Shown here piece after piece: positions 6,729-13,916 of a stretch of 25,805 nt of DNA; position 1 is the first letter of the stretch; each line of letters starts with the position of its first letter. Under the pieces are notes generated by a model, which worked only from the letters and a program-made list of their open reading frames with translations, did not search any database and was not told where the DNA came from. The translations under genes were made by a program, and so were the position numbers. The stretch comes from JARRQB01 sp965368585 (GTDB lineage Bacteria > Pseudomonadota > Gammaproteobacteria > Chromatiales > Chromatiaceae). The stretch covers positions 1 through 25,805 of the forward strand of contig CBDUNM010000057.1 in assembly GCA_965368585.1 (NCBI GenBank), written 5' to 3'.

Positions 6729-7415
6729 ATGTTGTTTATCGCAGAAATCGGTTTAAACCATAATGGCAACTTCGGGCTGTTACATGAGCTGATTCGCCAA
6801 GCCGCGCGAAGCGGCGCCGATATCGCCAAGTTTCAGCTCGGCTGGCGCGCGGGCGAGGGGGAGATGAACCAAATCACCCCGGAAGTCATGGAGACCATCG
6901 TCAAGGGCTGCGCTCATTGCGAAGTGGAGCCCATGTTTTCCATCTTTACTCCTGAAGCGTATGAACTGGCGAAGAAGTTCGATTTCAAGCGCTATAAAAT
7001 CGCCTCGCGTACTGTAATCGATGACCCGGAACTAGTCACAGAGATTCTGGATGAAGGCAAGGAAACGTTTGTATCTTTGGGATTTTGGGAAGGGAAAGAG
7101 CCGCCGTTTTCGCCAAGGGACAATCTGAAGTACTTGTTCTGCATCTCGAAATACCCATGTCCGGCTTGGGAAATAAAGGATTTCCCAAAGGATTTCTCTT
7201 GCACCGACTACGTGGGTTTCAGCGATCACACGATTGGCATCGAGACAGCATTGCTGGCCGTCGCACGCGGTGCTCGGGTCATTGAAAAGCACTTCACCCT
7301 GGATAAATCTGATGTCACCATCCGGGACCATGCGTTGAGCGCGACCCCCGACGAGTTCGGCCAATTGGTCGAGTTGGGCCGCGCCATGCGCAAGAACCTG
7401 GATTTGGGGGTGTAA
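6729..7415 (+). CDS. Short NeuB-family synthase (TIM barrel only, no SAF domain)
   Basis: The protein is clearly in the N-acetylneuraminate/legionaminate synthase family, which condenses phosphoenolpyruvate with a hexose derivative to give a nonulosonic acid. Visible motifs are AEIGLNHNG at 5-13, AKFQ at 33-36, YKIAS at 89-93, CISKYPCP at 138-145, GFSDHTIG at 163-170, ARVIEKHFT at 182-190 and DHALS at 200-204. These cover the barrel with the substrate- and metal-binding residues. At 228 residues it is about 110 short of typical NeuB: the C-terminal antifreeze-like (SAF) domain, which caps the partner's active site, is absent. The stop (7413-7415) lies two bases before an inverted-repeat element, so truncation by insertion is possible, although the barrel is complete. 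ATG 6729 is the first start; the upstream ribosome site is weak. Confidence 0.85.
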   Translation: MLFIAEIGLNHNGNFGLLHELIRQAARSGADIAKFQLGWRAGEGEMNQITPEVMETIVKGCAHCEVEPMFSIFTPEAYELAKKFDFKRYKIASRTVIDDPELVTEILDEGKETFVSLGFWEGKEPPFSPRDNLKYLFCISKYPCPAWEIKDFPKDFSCTDYVGFSDHTIGIETALLAVARGARVIEKHFTLDKSDVTIRDHALSATPDEFGQLVELGRAMRKNLDLGV

Positions 7416-7417
7416 CA

Positions 7418-7684
7418 AGTACTCCGTCAAGGTGATAATTGCGGGTTGAGCGTTCAAAAAATGTTTCGCAATGAGGCGCAGCACGCAGGCAACGGCCCAT
7501 TCCCTTGTCAAGTCCTGCGACATCGTTGCGGGACATTCTGTGAGCGCCCTACGGGCTAGCTTTTCAGCGCCCATGGCGGTGTTACGCCTCTTTGAAAGGG
7601 GACTTGCCCTTACCGGCCAGGCGTATCTTGCCGGGAACGCTGAAAAGCCAACTGAATCCGTAATTATCACCTTGACGGAGTACT
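7418..7684. mobile_element. 267-bp MITE-like element with 23-bp perfect inverted ends
   Basis: Positions 7418-7440 (starting AGTACTCCGTCAAGG and ending TGATAATT) recur as the exact reverse complement at 7662-7684, with imperfect similarity continuing inward (CGGRTT). The inside has no transposase. Reading frames on both strands run through it, including the antisense 212-codon frame at 7032-7670. It sits exactly between the neuB-like stop and the formyltransferase start. Its right end provides the GGAG (7678-7681) that acts as ribosome site for the next gene. Confidence 0.7.
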
Positions 7685-7687
7685 AGC

Positions 7688-8392
7688 GTGCAACGCTTGG
7701 TCCTGCTTTCCAGCGATACCAATCATCATCGGTCTTTCATGCACAAGCTGCGGATAGCGGGGCTTGAGTTCGTCCATACACTGTTTGAAACCACTTCCGT
7801 GCAAGCCCCATTTGCCACCGGCCCCTTGTTCGAGGAAGACCAGGACCGCTTCGAGCGCGAGAGGTGGGACGGGCTTCTAAGCCTGGATGGCTTGGAAACT
7901 TCTGAGGTCGAAAACATCAATAGCGAACGGGCCCTGGCTCGAATCAAAGACCTGAAACCCGATTTGGGTGTGGTGTTTGGTACCCGACGGCTGAAGCCCG
8001 AACTGATCGAGCTGTTCCCCGACGGGCTGATCAATGTACACCGGGGTATCGCCAGGGAATATCGGGGATTGGATAGCGAACTATGGGCGGCCTATCACTC
8101 GGACTGGGATAATATTGGGGTTACCTTGCACAAAGTGGACAACGATCTGGACACTGGCGCCATCGTGGAAGCCTGTCAGATGTCATTGCAACCCGGCATG
8201 AAGTGCCATCAACTGCGTTACTACACCAGCGAACTGGCGATTGAGATGATGATCCGTGCTCTCCAGACCTATCTGGCGGGTGAACTCCGCCCTACTCTGC
8301 AATCCACACTCGGGCGCTACTATTCCTTCATCCCGCTGGAGCTAAAAAAAATAGTCCAGAAACGTTTTGACCATTATTGCGAGACCTTGTAA
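7688..8392 (+). CDS. Formyltransferase-family protein
   Basis: This 234-residue protein resembles the catalytic domain of the methionyl-tRNA and sugar formyltransferase family. The core is GLINVHRGIAREYRG at 113-127, with the catalytic Asn116 and His118, followed by IGVTLHKVDNDLDTGAIV at 143-160 with the catalytic Asp155. Family members move a formyl group from N10-formyl-tetrahydrofolate to an amine, as in the 4-amino sugars of O-antigens. The N-terminus (MQRLVLLSSDTNHHRSF) fits a Rossmann-like cofactor half. The gene starts with GTG at 7688; GGAG at 7678-7681, inside the inverted repeat, is its Shine-Dalgarno. Its end overlaps the deacetylase gene by 26 bases. The likely substrate is an amino sugar made by this cluster, which is inference. 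Confidence 0.8.
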   Translation: MQRLVLLSSDTNHHRSFMHKLRIAGLEFVHTLFETTSVQAPFATGPLFEEDQDRFERERWDGLLSLDGLETSEVENINSERALARIKDLKPDLGVVFGTRRLKPELIELFPDGLINVHRGIAREYRGLDSELWAAYHSDWDNIGVTLHKVDNDLDTGAIVEACQMSLQPGMKCHQLRYYTSELAIEMMIRALQTYLAGELRPTLQSTLGRYYSFIPLELKKIVQKRFDHYCETL

Positions 8393-9395
8393 GGCATTGT
8401 CCAGTCCGTCCGAAGATTATATCGCCGCTTATTATCGAGCTCTTGACGGATTTGACCGGCGGTGCACGAAGGAACTAACCATTCTGTTGTACCACGGGGT
8501 ATCCAAGGCCAAGTCGCGGGGTATCGAAAACTATGCCCGCAAACATGTATCCGCTGACGTCTTTGCCGATCATCTCAGGTTTTTAAAGCGCAACTGCACG
8601 GTCCTGTCTTTGGACGACGTCGTTGCGCTGCACGATGCCGGGGCGCCTTATCCCGCAAAGAGTGTGGCGATCACCTTTGACGACGGCTTTGCCAATAACC
8701 ACGAAATCGCCGCACCGATCCTGGATGACTACGACCTGTCCGCCACTTTCTATGTCTCCACTGGCGTCGTAAATACGGATTTGATGTTCTGGGTGGACGT
8801 ACTCGAAGACAGTCTAAATCGTACCGAAGTTGACCAAATTACGGTGCCTTTGAACGGTGTAGACAAGATGTTTGACCTGACTGACCGCGACGGTAAACTC
8901 GTTGCCTTGGACGCCATCAAAGGGGTCTGTAAACGTCTGCCCAGCCAAGCCAAGGACGAACTTCTGGCCTTGGTGCAAGAACGAACCGGTATTACCGCGG
9001 AAGTAGGCGAGACAGAAAACTACCGAAAAATGACCTGGAACCAAGTGCGCGAGCTGGACCGGGATCACCGCTTCATCGTCGGCGGTCATTCTCTTTATCA
9101 CGATATTTTAGGATTGCAGACACCGGCGAGGGCAGATTTGGACATTCGCACTTCTATCGATCTGCTAGCCTATCAGACCGGTCGGGTGCAGACCCACTAT
9201 TCGTATCCCGAAGGCCAGCCTCAGCATTACAACGAATCCAATATTCAGACCTTGAAGGACAAGGGGATCGTCTGTTCGCCCTCGGCAATTGCGGGTACGA
9301 ATCCTGTTGGAACGGACTTGTTCCATCTGCGGCGGATTATGGTCGGATTTTACGGCTTGCCCATGCCATTCAAAGATCCTCGTCTACAGAATTAG
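8367..9395 (+). CDS. Polysaccharide deacetylase (NodB-domain, CE4) family protein
   Basis: The 342-residue protein has the NodB-homology (carbohydrate esterase 4) motifs. LLYHGV (40-45) opens the barrel, TFDDG (103-107) carries the catalytic base and metal Asp, HSLYH (241-245) holds the two metal His, and YSYPEGQPQHY (278-288) is motif 3. A CE4 enzyme removes N-acetyl groups from amino sugars, using a divalent metal. An insertion of about 100 residues separates motifs 1 and 2. The first possible start is TTG at 8367, which overlaps the formyltransferase gene by 26 bases; another TTG is at 8397, and no ATG occurs early. The overlap indicates co-translation. Deacetylation followed by formylation of the freed amine would be a sensible pair of steps, but that is inference. 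Confidence 0.82.
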   Translation: MTIIARPCKALSSPSEDYIAAYYRALDGFDRRCTKELTILLYHGVSKAKSRGIENYARKHVSADVFADHLRFLKRNCTVLSLDDVVALHDAGAPYPAKSVAITFDDGFANNHEIAAPILDDYDLSATFYVSTGVVNTDLMFWVDVLEDSLNRTEVDQITVPLNGVDKMFDLTDRDGKLVALDAIKGVCKRLPSQAKDELLALVQERTGITAEVGETENYRKMTWNQVRELDRDHRFIVGGHSLYHDILGLQTPARADLDIRTSIDLLAYQTGRVQTHYSYPEGQPQHYNESNIQTLKDKGIVCSPSAIAGTNPVGTDLFHLRRIMVGFYGLPMPFKDPRLQN

Positions 9396-9891
9396 CAGCC
9401 CGCTAAGTTACCGGTACTACTGCGCCTTGGATAGACCGGACATCGGTCGTAAAAAAGTTCGGAAAACTCCGTGGCACTCTTCAATTTCGAAAAATTTTCG
9501 TAAGTCCTGACATACGCACGTGCGACCATTGACTCGATCAACCATCGTTCCGCGATGAGGCGCCGAGCTATCTCGGCGAAACGGGATGCAACGCGATCAA
9601 CCGTCCCTGGGGCGCATCCGGCCTGGCCTTGGTGCTGCGCGACCGCGCCGCAAACATCGGCCACCGTAGGCGCTGAGCTATCTCGGCGAAACGGGATGCA
9701 ACGCGATCAACCGTCCCTGGGGCGCATCCGGCCTGGCCTTCCGTGGCCAGTCGTTCGTCGCGCTGCGTTATGCCACTGGCACAACGGTCGCTCCTCACCC
9801 AAAGGGTTGTCCTCGTGTATCCGAATCGCCGGCGGATTTAATCATCGAGTCAGGGGTGTTTGATCTGGGCATCGGCGAAATCAAATCAGTC
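9396..9891. other. Spacer between convergent genes, holding a direct repeat
   Basis: The deacetylase (plus) and FkbM-type (minus) genes converge here. The main content is the 66-base duplication at 9565-9630 and 9675-9740. An AT-rich palindromic patch, CGAAAAATTTTCG, lies near 9490, but without a following T-run it is not a convincing terminator. The short frames seen here match nothing I recognise. Confidence 0.5.
9559..9740. repeat. Two direct copies of a 72-bp hairpin-containing sequence
   Basis: Bases 9565-9630 are identical to 9675-9740; the match extends left to 9559 and 9669 with one C/T difference. Each copy starts with a hairpin, CGCCGAG-CTAT-CTCGGCG (9561-9578), which keeps pairing in copy 2 through a G-T pair. 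Each also has a second pair of inverted arms, GGATGC and GCATCC. The copies lie 110 bases apart. With only two units and unlike spacing sequence this is not a CRISPR array. It looks like a duplicated REP-type element. Confidence 0.65.
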
Positions 9892-10650
9892 TCAGCGGAA
9901 TCTCGCGACGAAATTCGTCTGCGCGTGGCGATCGTAATTCGATGCGTAGGATGCCTCGTACAGGTCGATGAATTCATCCTTGCCGAAGATTTGCGACTGC
10001 CTGAGATCCGAGATCGTCATTCCGAGCGTGTCGACTAGCAATTCGTACACCATCGCCGGCGTGGTGTGGTAGTTTTCGTTATGAAGTTTGGCGTGTTCGA
10101 ACAAGATGATCGGATGGCAGCGATTGATCGTGCCCTGCGCGCCCAGCAGCACTTCATACTCCGCGCCTTCGACGTCGATTTTCATGAAATCGACTTGACG
10201 TAGGTCACCGACGACAGCGTCCAACCGTTGCAGATTCACCGTAATTTCAACGGGTTTGGCATCCGTCGGGTATCGTTGTTTGCGAAGTCCGCTCCACGCG
10301 TCACGGTTTTGCACGTGATAGAAGATCACTTGACCTTCTTTGTCGCTGAGGGCGCAGTCCAATATCTCTACGTGCGGATAACGTTCAGCCAGTGCGTGTG
10401 CATGCGCCGGAATCGGCTCGACGGCGAGATGCCGCCCGTGCGGCGCAAGGCGAACGAATTGTTCGAGGAACTCGCCCTTGTTGGCGCCAATATCGGCGCA
10501 ACAAGAGTCTTCACGCAGGCACGCGCTGAGCAGCGCTGCAGTGAGTTGCGCGTCGCGTCGCACCCGTATTTCCCAATCCGTCGACCACTTGATACCCAGT
10601 TTCCGGGCGATTTTTCGCGCCAGGGTCTTGGACGGACTATCGGTATGCAT
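9892..10650 (-). CDS. FkbM-family SAM-dependent methyltransferase
   Basis: This 252-residue protein has the two signatures of the FkbM family. Motif I is ADIGANKGEFL at 52-62, and the late FMKIDVEGAEYEVLLGA segment is at 155-171, followed by the strand IILFEHAK. Between them AVEPIPAHAHAL supplies the acidic ribose-binding position. Members O-methylate sugars or polyketides and are common in lipopolysaccharide, capsule and flagellin-glycan clusters. The frame could open at TTG 10701, but ATG 10650 is preferred: AGGTG lies about nine bases upstream and the added N-terminus (RRSSRSRPNLPAGAS) is unlike a protein core. It points away from the flagellar genes and is separated from flgN by 286 bases. 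Confidence 0.87.
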   Translation of the reverse strand: MHTDSPSKTLARKIARKLGIKWSTDWEIRVRRDAQLTAALLSACLREDSCCADIGANKGEFLEQFVRLAPHGRHLAVEPIPAHAHALAERYPHVEILDCALSDKEGQVIFYHVQNRDAWSGLRKQRYPTDAKPVEITVNLQRLDAVVGDLRQVDFMKIDVEGAEYEVLLGAQGTINRCHPIILFEHAKLHNENYHTTPAMVYELLVDTLGMTISDLRQSQIFGKDEFIDLYEASYASNYDRHAQTNFVARFR

Positions 10651-10846
10651 ATGCGAAGCACCTGCGGGAAGGTTTGGTCGACTGCGAGACGACCGCCTCA
10701 ACAGAGTCGTGTCGGCGCCTTGCGGCCAAATGCATTTGGCGGATCGTTCATCCGACGCGGTAGCTTTGCGGCGCCGCGCCAGCTAAAGATCGACGGGTCG
10801 CGCTCTTGACAGCGTGTTCGCCGCCGAGTCGAGTTCGATTGCACCG

Positions 10847-10858
10847 GATCCGCGGATC
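10847..10858. repeat. 12-bp perfect palindrome upstream of the FkbM-type gene
   Basis: GATCCGCGGATC is self-complementary. It lies about 200 bases upstream of the methyltransferase start and just downstream of the TATAAT box on the same strand, so it could be an operator. A chance palindrome in GC-rich spacer DNA is also possible. Confidence 0.25.
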
Positions 10859-10865
10859 GCGGCGG

Positions 10866-10871
10866 ATTATA
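10866..10871 (-). promoter_or_regulatory. Possible -10 box (TATAAT) for the FkbM-type methyltransferase gene
   Basis: The minus strand reads CGCATATAATCCGCC, with a perfect sigma-70 -10 hexamer in otherwise GC-rich DNA. The -35 candidate 17-18 bases upstream (TTCGCA) is poor. The leader to ATG 10650 would be about 210 bases. Confidence 0.3.
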
Positions 10872-10936
10872 TGCGATGGGGAGGTGGCATGCGAAGCGGT
10901 GCTTGAGGATAAGCGCCGGATTTTTCGTTCGGAACT

Positions 10937-11404
10937 CTAGACGCGGCCCAACGAGAGACCGTCGATAACGCCCTTGTTGCGGCCTTTACGCCCATAGGTA
11001 GGCGTGTTTTCCTGGCGGCCGGTGAGCACCGCCAAGGCGTTGCGTGTCTGGCGCGTGCCCTGCATCACGAGCTGGCCGTTGGCGGCGTTCTTATTTCGCA
11101 CGGTCTCGCAGAGTTCGGTAAGCTGCTGCCACCCGGCTTGCAATTCGGGTGCGTGATCGGAGACGAAGCGTTGTCCGCCTTCCAATCCCGGTGGGATACC
11201 GAGGTCGGTTTGAATGCGGTCGCGCGCCGCAATGTCCGGTTCCACGTCGGCCAGCACTTCGAGTTTGTGGCGAACGGCGCTATGCAATTCTTGCGGGTCA
11301 CGCCCGGTCAGCGCCCGGTATTCCGCGTCCAGAGCGGTGATGAGGAGTTCCAGATGGCCGATGGTGGTCGCGACGATCGATGCGAATAGCTGTTTATTCG
11401 ACAT
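10937..11404 (-). CDS. flgN: FlgN, chaperone for the hook-filament junction proteins
   Basis: FlgN is a small cytoplasmic export chaperone that binds the C-termini of FlgK and FlgL and brings them to the flagellar secretion gate. The 155-residue length and helical make-up fit. The N-terminal helix has the LxxLLxxLxxEYxAL pattern (LELLITALDAEYRALTGRD at about 18-36), followed by a region starting RHKLEVLADVE. The C-terminus, with NALAVLTGR and TPTYGRKG, resembles the end of FlgN in Pseudomonas-like bacteria (NxxxLxxLxG...YxxxG). ATG 11404 lies 17 bases after the flgM stop, so the two are co-transcribed. Its clients FlgK and FlgL are encoded at the far end of this same window. Sequence similarity is low in this family; context makes the call firm. 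Confidence 0.9.
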   Translation of the reverse strand: MSNKQLFASIVATTIGHLELLITALDAEYRALTGRDPQELHSAVRHKLEVLADVEPDIAARDRIQTDLGIPPGLEGGQRFVSDHAPELQAGWQQLTELCETVRNKNAANGQLVMQGTRQTRNALAVLTGRQENTPTYGRKGRNKGVIDGLSLGRV

Positions 11405-11421
11405 ATGGCTGATAGCAACGG

Positions 11422-11742
11422 TCAGGCTTTGGAGGACAGCCCGACTTCAAACTTGAGGATCTTGTCGGCAACCGACTCAGGGTTGATTCGCAGTTCGCCG
11501 GTCGCGATCGCTTGCTGCACGTCCGTGACACGCTTCGTATCGACCACGGGTAGGTTCGAAACCTGGCTTTCCAGCGCCTGAATCTGCGCGGCCTGGTCGG
11601 TGAGACTGAATCGATCCCGGGTTCCGGTCGGCGTTGATGCCGCGGAGGTCATTTGGCGGTCTCCGGTTTTTCGAGCCGCGGTCGTATTGTCTCCAATTTC
11701 AGCCGGTGAGCGGCCCATGGGGCCTTGTATTTCGATGGCCAT
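11422..11742 (-). CDS. flgM: FlgM, anti-sigma-28 factor
   Basis: FlgM holds sigma-28 (FliA) inactive until the hook-basal body is finished, and is then exported. The 106-residue protein has the family's layout: a disordered, Ser/Thr/Asn-rich N-terminal half (residues 1-45), then the sigma-binding half. That half contains VVDTKRVTDVQQAIATG at about 66-82 and the C-terminal INPESVADKILKFE. AGG lies 11 bases upstream of ATG 11742 on the minus strand. A sigma-28-type promoter is found in the 120-base gap to flgA, so flgM-flgN can be switched on by the factor it inhibits, the usual feedback. FlgM genes commonly sit between flgA and flgN. Confidence 0.95.
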   Translation of the reverse strand: MAIEIQGPMGRSPAEIGDNTTAARKTGDRQMTSAASTPTGTRDRFSLTDQAAQIQALESQVSNLPVVDTKRVTDVQQAIATGELRINPESVADKILKFEVGLSSKA

Positions 11743-11778
11743 TTTTACGCAACCTAGTGTGTTTTTCGTTCGACCAAA

Positions 11779-11805
11779 ATATCGTCCGACTTTTGACGGT
11801 CTTTA
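11779..11805 (-). promoter_or_regulatory. Sigma-28 (FliA) promoter for flgM-flgN
   Basis: On the minus strand TAAA (11805-11802) is followed by exactly 15 bases and then GACGATAT (11786-11779). The FliA consensus is TAAA-N15-GCCGATAA, so the -35 core and six of eight -10 bases match. The distance to the flgM ATG (11742) leaves a leader of about 30 bases. Autogenous class III expression of flgM is well known in other gammaproteobacteria. Confidence 0.7.
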
Positions 11806-11862
11806 GTTTCGCATCGCAAGTTGTGAACTTCGTTCCGGATAATGATCGAAATGTTAACCGCG

Positions 11863-12600
11863 TCAGTGTACGACCTGAACCAATCCGCTGCCAATCACCG
11901 TCGCGGTCACTTCGCGGCCGGAACTCAGGTTCTTGATTTTGATCCGATCCCCCTGCGCCCCGTTGGCCATCGCCTTGCCGCGCATGCGGACCTGGAACTG
12001 CGGTTTCGCCGCCAGGATGGTGACATCGGTGCCGCGACGCACCAGCTTTCGTTTTTCCACGGCAGTAGGAGTAATCACGTCGCCGCGCTTCAGGCTTCTG
12101 CGCAGGCGCTGGCCGACGAGCCGGCTCCGGTCGTGGAAGTAATCGCGGTGGAGCTTGGCGATATCCTTTCTTACTTCAACCAAATCAGTCTGTTGCAAGA
12201 CTTCGCCGCGCTTCAACGAGCGGGCGGCAGCGACAATGTCAGCGGGCAGCTTGACGCGTACCGGTGCGAAGATCTTCCATGGCTGCTCGCCTTCGCAGCG
12301 TACTCCGACGACCGTCCTGCCGCTTCTTAGCCCATTGGGCGGTTCGTACGCCAGCAACGGAATGCTGCACCTGGGTAAGCGCAGCCGGCTATCCAACGAA
12401 CCGGAAACCACTTCCGGTGCGACGGGAAATCGATCTGCATGCTCCATTACAAAGGCGGCAGCGGCATTCAATATGTCGGCATGTTGCTGGTGCTCGGCGG
12501 CGAACCCGACCGGGCCGAACGGGAGAATCAAGCCGCATACCAGAAGTATTTCAAGTCGGCGTCGAATTTTTGTCACTTTGCGGATTCCATTACGAGACAT
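11863..12600 (-). CDS. flgA: FlgA, periplasmic chaperone for P-ring assembly
   Basis: FlgA binds FlgI in the periplasm and helps it polymerise around the rod. From ATG 12600 the protein has 245 residues. It starts with a positively charged stretch and a signal peptide (LLVCGLILPFGPVGFA, cleavage probably before AEHQ). The C-terminal SAF domain is clear: a VAAARSLKRGEVLQQTDL segment, RLVGQRLRRSLKRGDVI, then the beta-rich end with VTILAAKPQFQVRMRG, GDRIKIKNLSSGREV and VIGSGLVQV. These are the conserved FlgA blocks. The frame extends to TTG 12615, but ATG 12600 has AGG about ten bases upstream. It is divergent from cheV and upstream of flgM. Its target FlgI is at 20342-21469. Confidence 0.95.
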   Translation of the reverse strand: MSRNGIRKVTKIRRRLEILLVCGLILPFGPVGFAAEHQQHADILNAAAAFVMEHADRFPVAPEVVSGSLDSRLRLPRCSIPLLAYEPPNGLRSGRTVVGVRCEGEQPWKIFAPVRVKLPADIVAAARSLKRGEVLQQTDLVEVRKDIAKLHRDYFHDRSRLVGQRLRRSLKRGDVITPTAVEKRKLVRRGTDVTILAAKPQFQVRMRGKAMANGAQGDRIKIKNLSSGREVTATVIGSGLVQVVH

Positions 12601-12980
12601 GGGTAACCTAAGCAATACGCATGCCCGTCGTATTCGCGCAACGACCCGTTCGCGCCAACCCCGAACCGTGCCGCGTACTTACCGCGCGCGCGGCGATTCG
12701 GGACTTGCATTCGTGCAGGTGCGTCCTGTTTGTCAACGGAAGCCCGCCGGCTTAGGGTTCGCGCAGAAGCAACTGCCCATTTTTATGCGCCGACACATCC
12801 CATCTGACTGCGTTGCTCGTCGTTGAAATAGGCTGGCTATTCGCACCTCTCGCGTCTTACCAGTCGGGCGTCTCAACGCTTAAAAAAGCGAAGTTGTTTC
12901 TGCGTGAACCCTTAAAGGTGAAACTCGTTCAGCCGTTACCTAACGGGTAGCTCAAAATGAGAAGCAGAGGACAGTCAACC
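12601..12980. other. Divergent control region between flgA and cheV
   Basis: The 380 bases separate divergent genes. On the plus side a sigma-28-type promoter lies close to cheV (12913-12939). On the minus side TTGACA occurs without a good -10 box, so the flgA promoter is unresolved; no sigma-54 site with proper GG-GC spacing stood out. No RNA gene was seen. Confidence 0.5.
12913..12939 (+). promoter_or_regulatory. Sigma-28 (FliA)-type promoter for cheV-cheR
   Basis: TAAA (12913-12916), a 15-base spacer and GCCGTTAC (12932-12939) match the TAAA-N15-GCCGATAA consensus at all four -35 core and six of eight -10 positions. It lies about 40 bases before the cheV ATG. Late-class control of chemotaxis genes fits. 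Confidence 0.6.
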
Positions 12981-13916
12981 ATGGCAGGAATACTGGACGG
13001 TGTGGACATGCGGACCCAGCTCGCAGGCCACAATCGAATGGAACTGCTGTTGTTCCGTCTTGGACCGCGCCAGCGATTCGGAATCAATGTGTTCAAGGTT
13101 AAGGAAGTCATTCAGTGCCCTGCCTTGACGCAGGTGCCGCAGTCGCATCCGGTGGTTCGCGGTATCGCCAATATGCGCGGCAAGACCATTACCATCATGG
13201 ATCTGTCGATGGCGACCGGTGGGCCGCCGCTCGGCGACTACCAGGATAAATTTGTCATCATTACCGAATACAATCGAAAGGTGCAGGGATTCCTGGTGGA
13301 TTCGGTCGACCGTATCGTCAACATGAACTGGGAAGAGATCCTGCCGCCACCGAAGGGCGCCTCCCAGGGCAGTTACATGACCGCCGTTGCGCGTGTCGAT
13401 GACGAGCTCGTCGAGATCATCGATGTCGAAAAAGTGCTCAATGAAGTGGTCGGCGGTGGCGAAGAGGTCTCGGACGGTATCATCGAGGCTGGCATGTCCG
13501 ACCTGCAGCAGCACGTGCTGGTGGCGGACGATTCCAGCGTTGCCCGTAAACAGGTCGCGCGCGTGCTGGAGCAAATTGGCGTCGAATACACCTTGTGCAC
13601 CGATGGGCGCAACGCGTTGGACCTGCTCAAGACGTGGGCGGAAGAGGGCAAGGATCTGGACGCCTGGCTGGCGATGGTGATTTCCGACATCGAAATGCCG
13701 AAGATGGACGGCTACTCGTTGACCAAGGCCATCCGCGATACGCCTGAATTGGCGCACCTCCACGTAATATTGCATACCTCACTGAGTGGAATGTTCAACA
13801 ACCAAATGATTCAGCAGGTTGGTGCAAACGACTTTTTGCCCAAGTGGGAGCCCGATACTCTGGCGATGATCGTGCAGGAGCAGTTGAAGCGCCATGCGCG
13901 GCAAGCCGTTGCTTGA
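12981..13916 (+). CDS. cheV: CheV, chemotaxis coupling protein with receiver domain
   Basis: CheV links chemoreceptors to CheA through a CheW-like domain and is tuned by phosphorylation of its receiver domain. The start MAGILDGVDMRTQL and then NRMELLLFRLG are typical of CheV; the CheW domain spans about residues 16-160 (FGINVFKVKEV, VRGIANMRGKTITIMDL, GFLVDSVDRI). The receiver domain spans about 177-305, with the acidic pair D183-D184, phospho-acceptor D236 in VISDIEMPKMDG, T266 in LHTSLSG and K288 in FLPKWEPD, so all active-site residues are present. The frame opens at 12957, but ATG 12981 is chosen because AGAGGA (12965-12970) precedes it and the family starts there. It overlaps or abuts cheR. 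Confidence 0.95.
   Translation: MAGILDGVDMRTQLAGHNRMELLLFRLGPRQRFGINVFKVKEVIQCPALTQVPQSHPVVRGIANMRGKTITIMDLSMATGGPPLGDYQDKFVIITEYNRKVQGFLVDSVDRIVNMNWEEILPPPKGASQGSYMTAVARVDDELVEIIDVEKVLNEVVGGGEEVSDGIIEAGMSDLQQHVLVADDSSVARKQVARVLEQIGVEYTLCTDGRNALDLLKTWAEEGKDLDAWLAMVISDIEMPKMDGYSLTKAIRDTPELAHLHVILHTSLSGMFNNQMIQQVGANDFLPKWEPDTLAMIVQEQLKRHARQAVA

Noticed and set aside
7032..7670. 212-codon minus-strand frame
   Set aside because: It runs antisense through the neuB-like gene and across the inverted-repeat element; the identical ITLTEY at both element ends is just the repeated DNA read twice.
9559..9740. Possible CRISPR array
   Set aside because: Only two repeats of 66 bases, a 44-base interval between them, and no cas genes.
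12601..12760. Sigma-54 site for flgA
   Set aside because: GGCACGG and GTTGGC on the minus strand look promising, but the GG-to-GC spacing is not the required ten bases.
12975..13775. 266-codon minus-strand frame
   Set aside because: It is antisense to cheV; the His/Asp-rich composition mirrors the sense codons and no family motif is seen.
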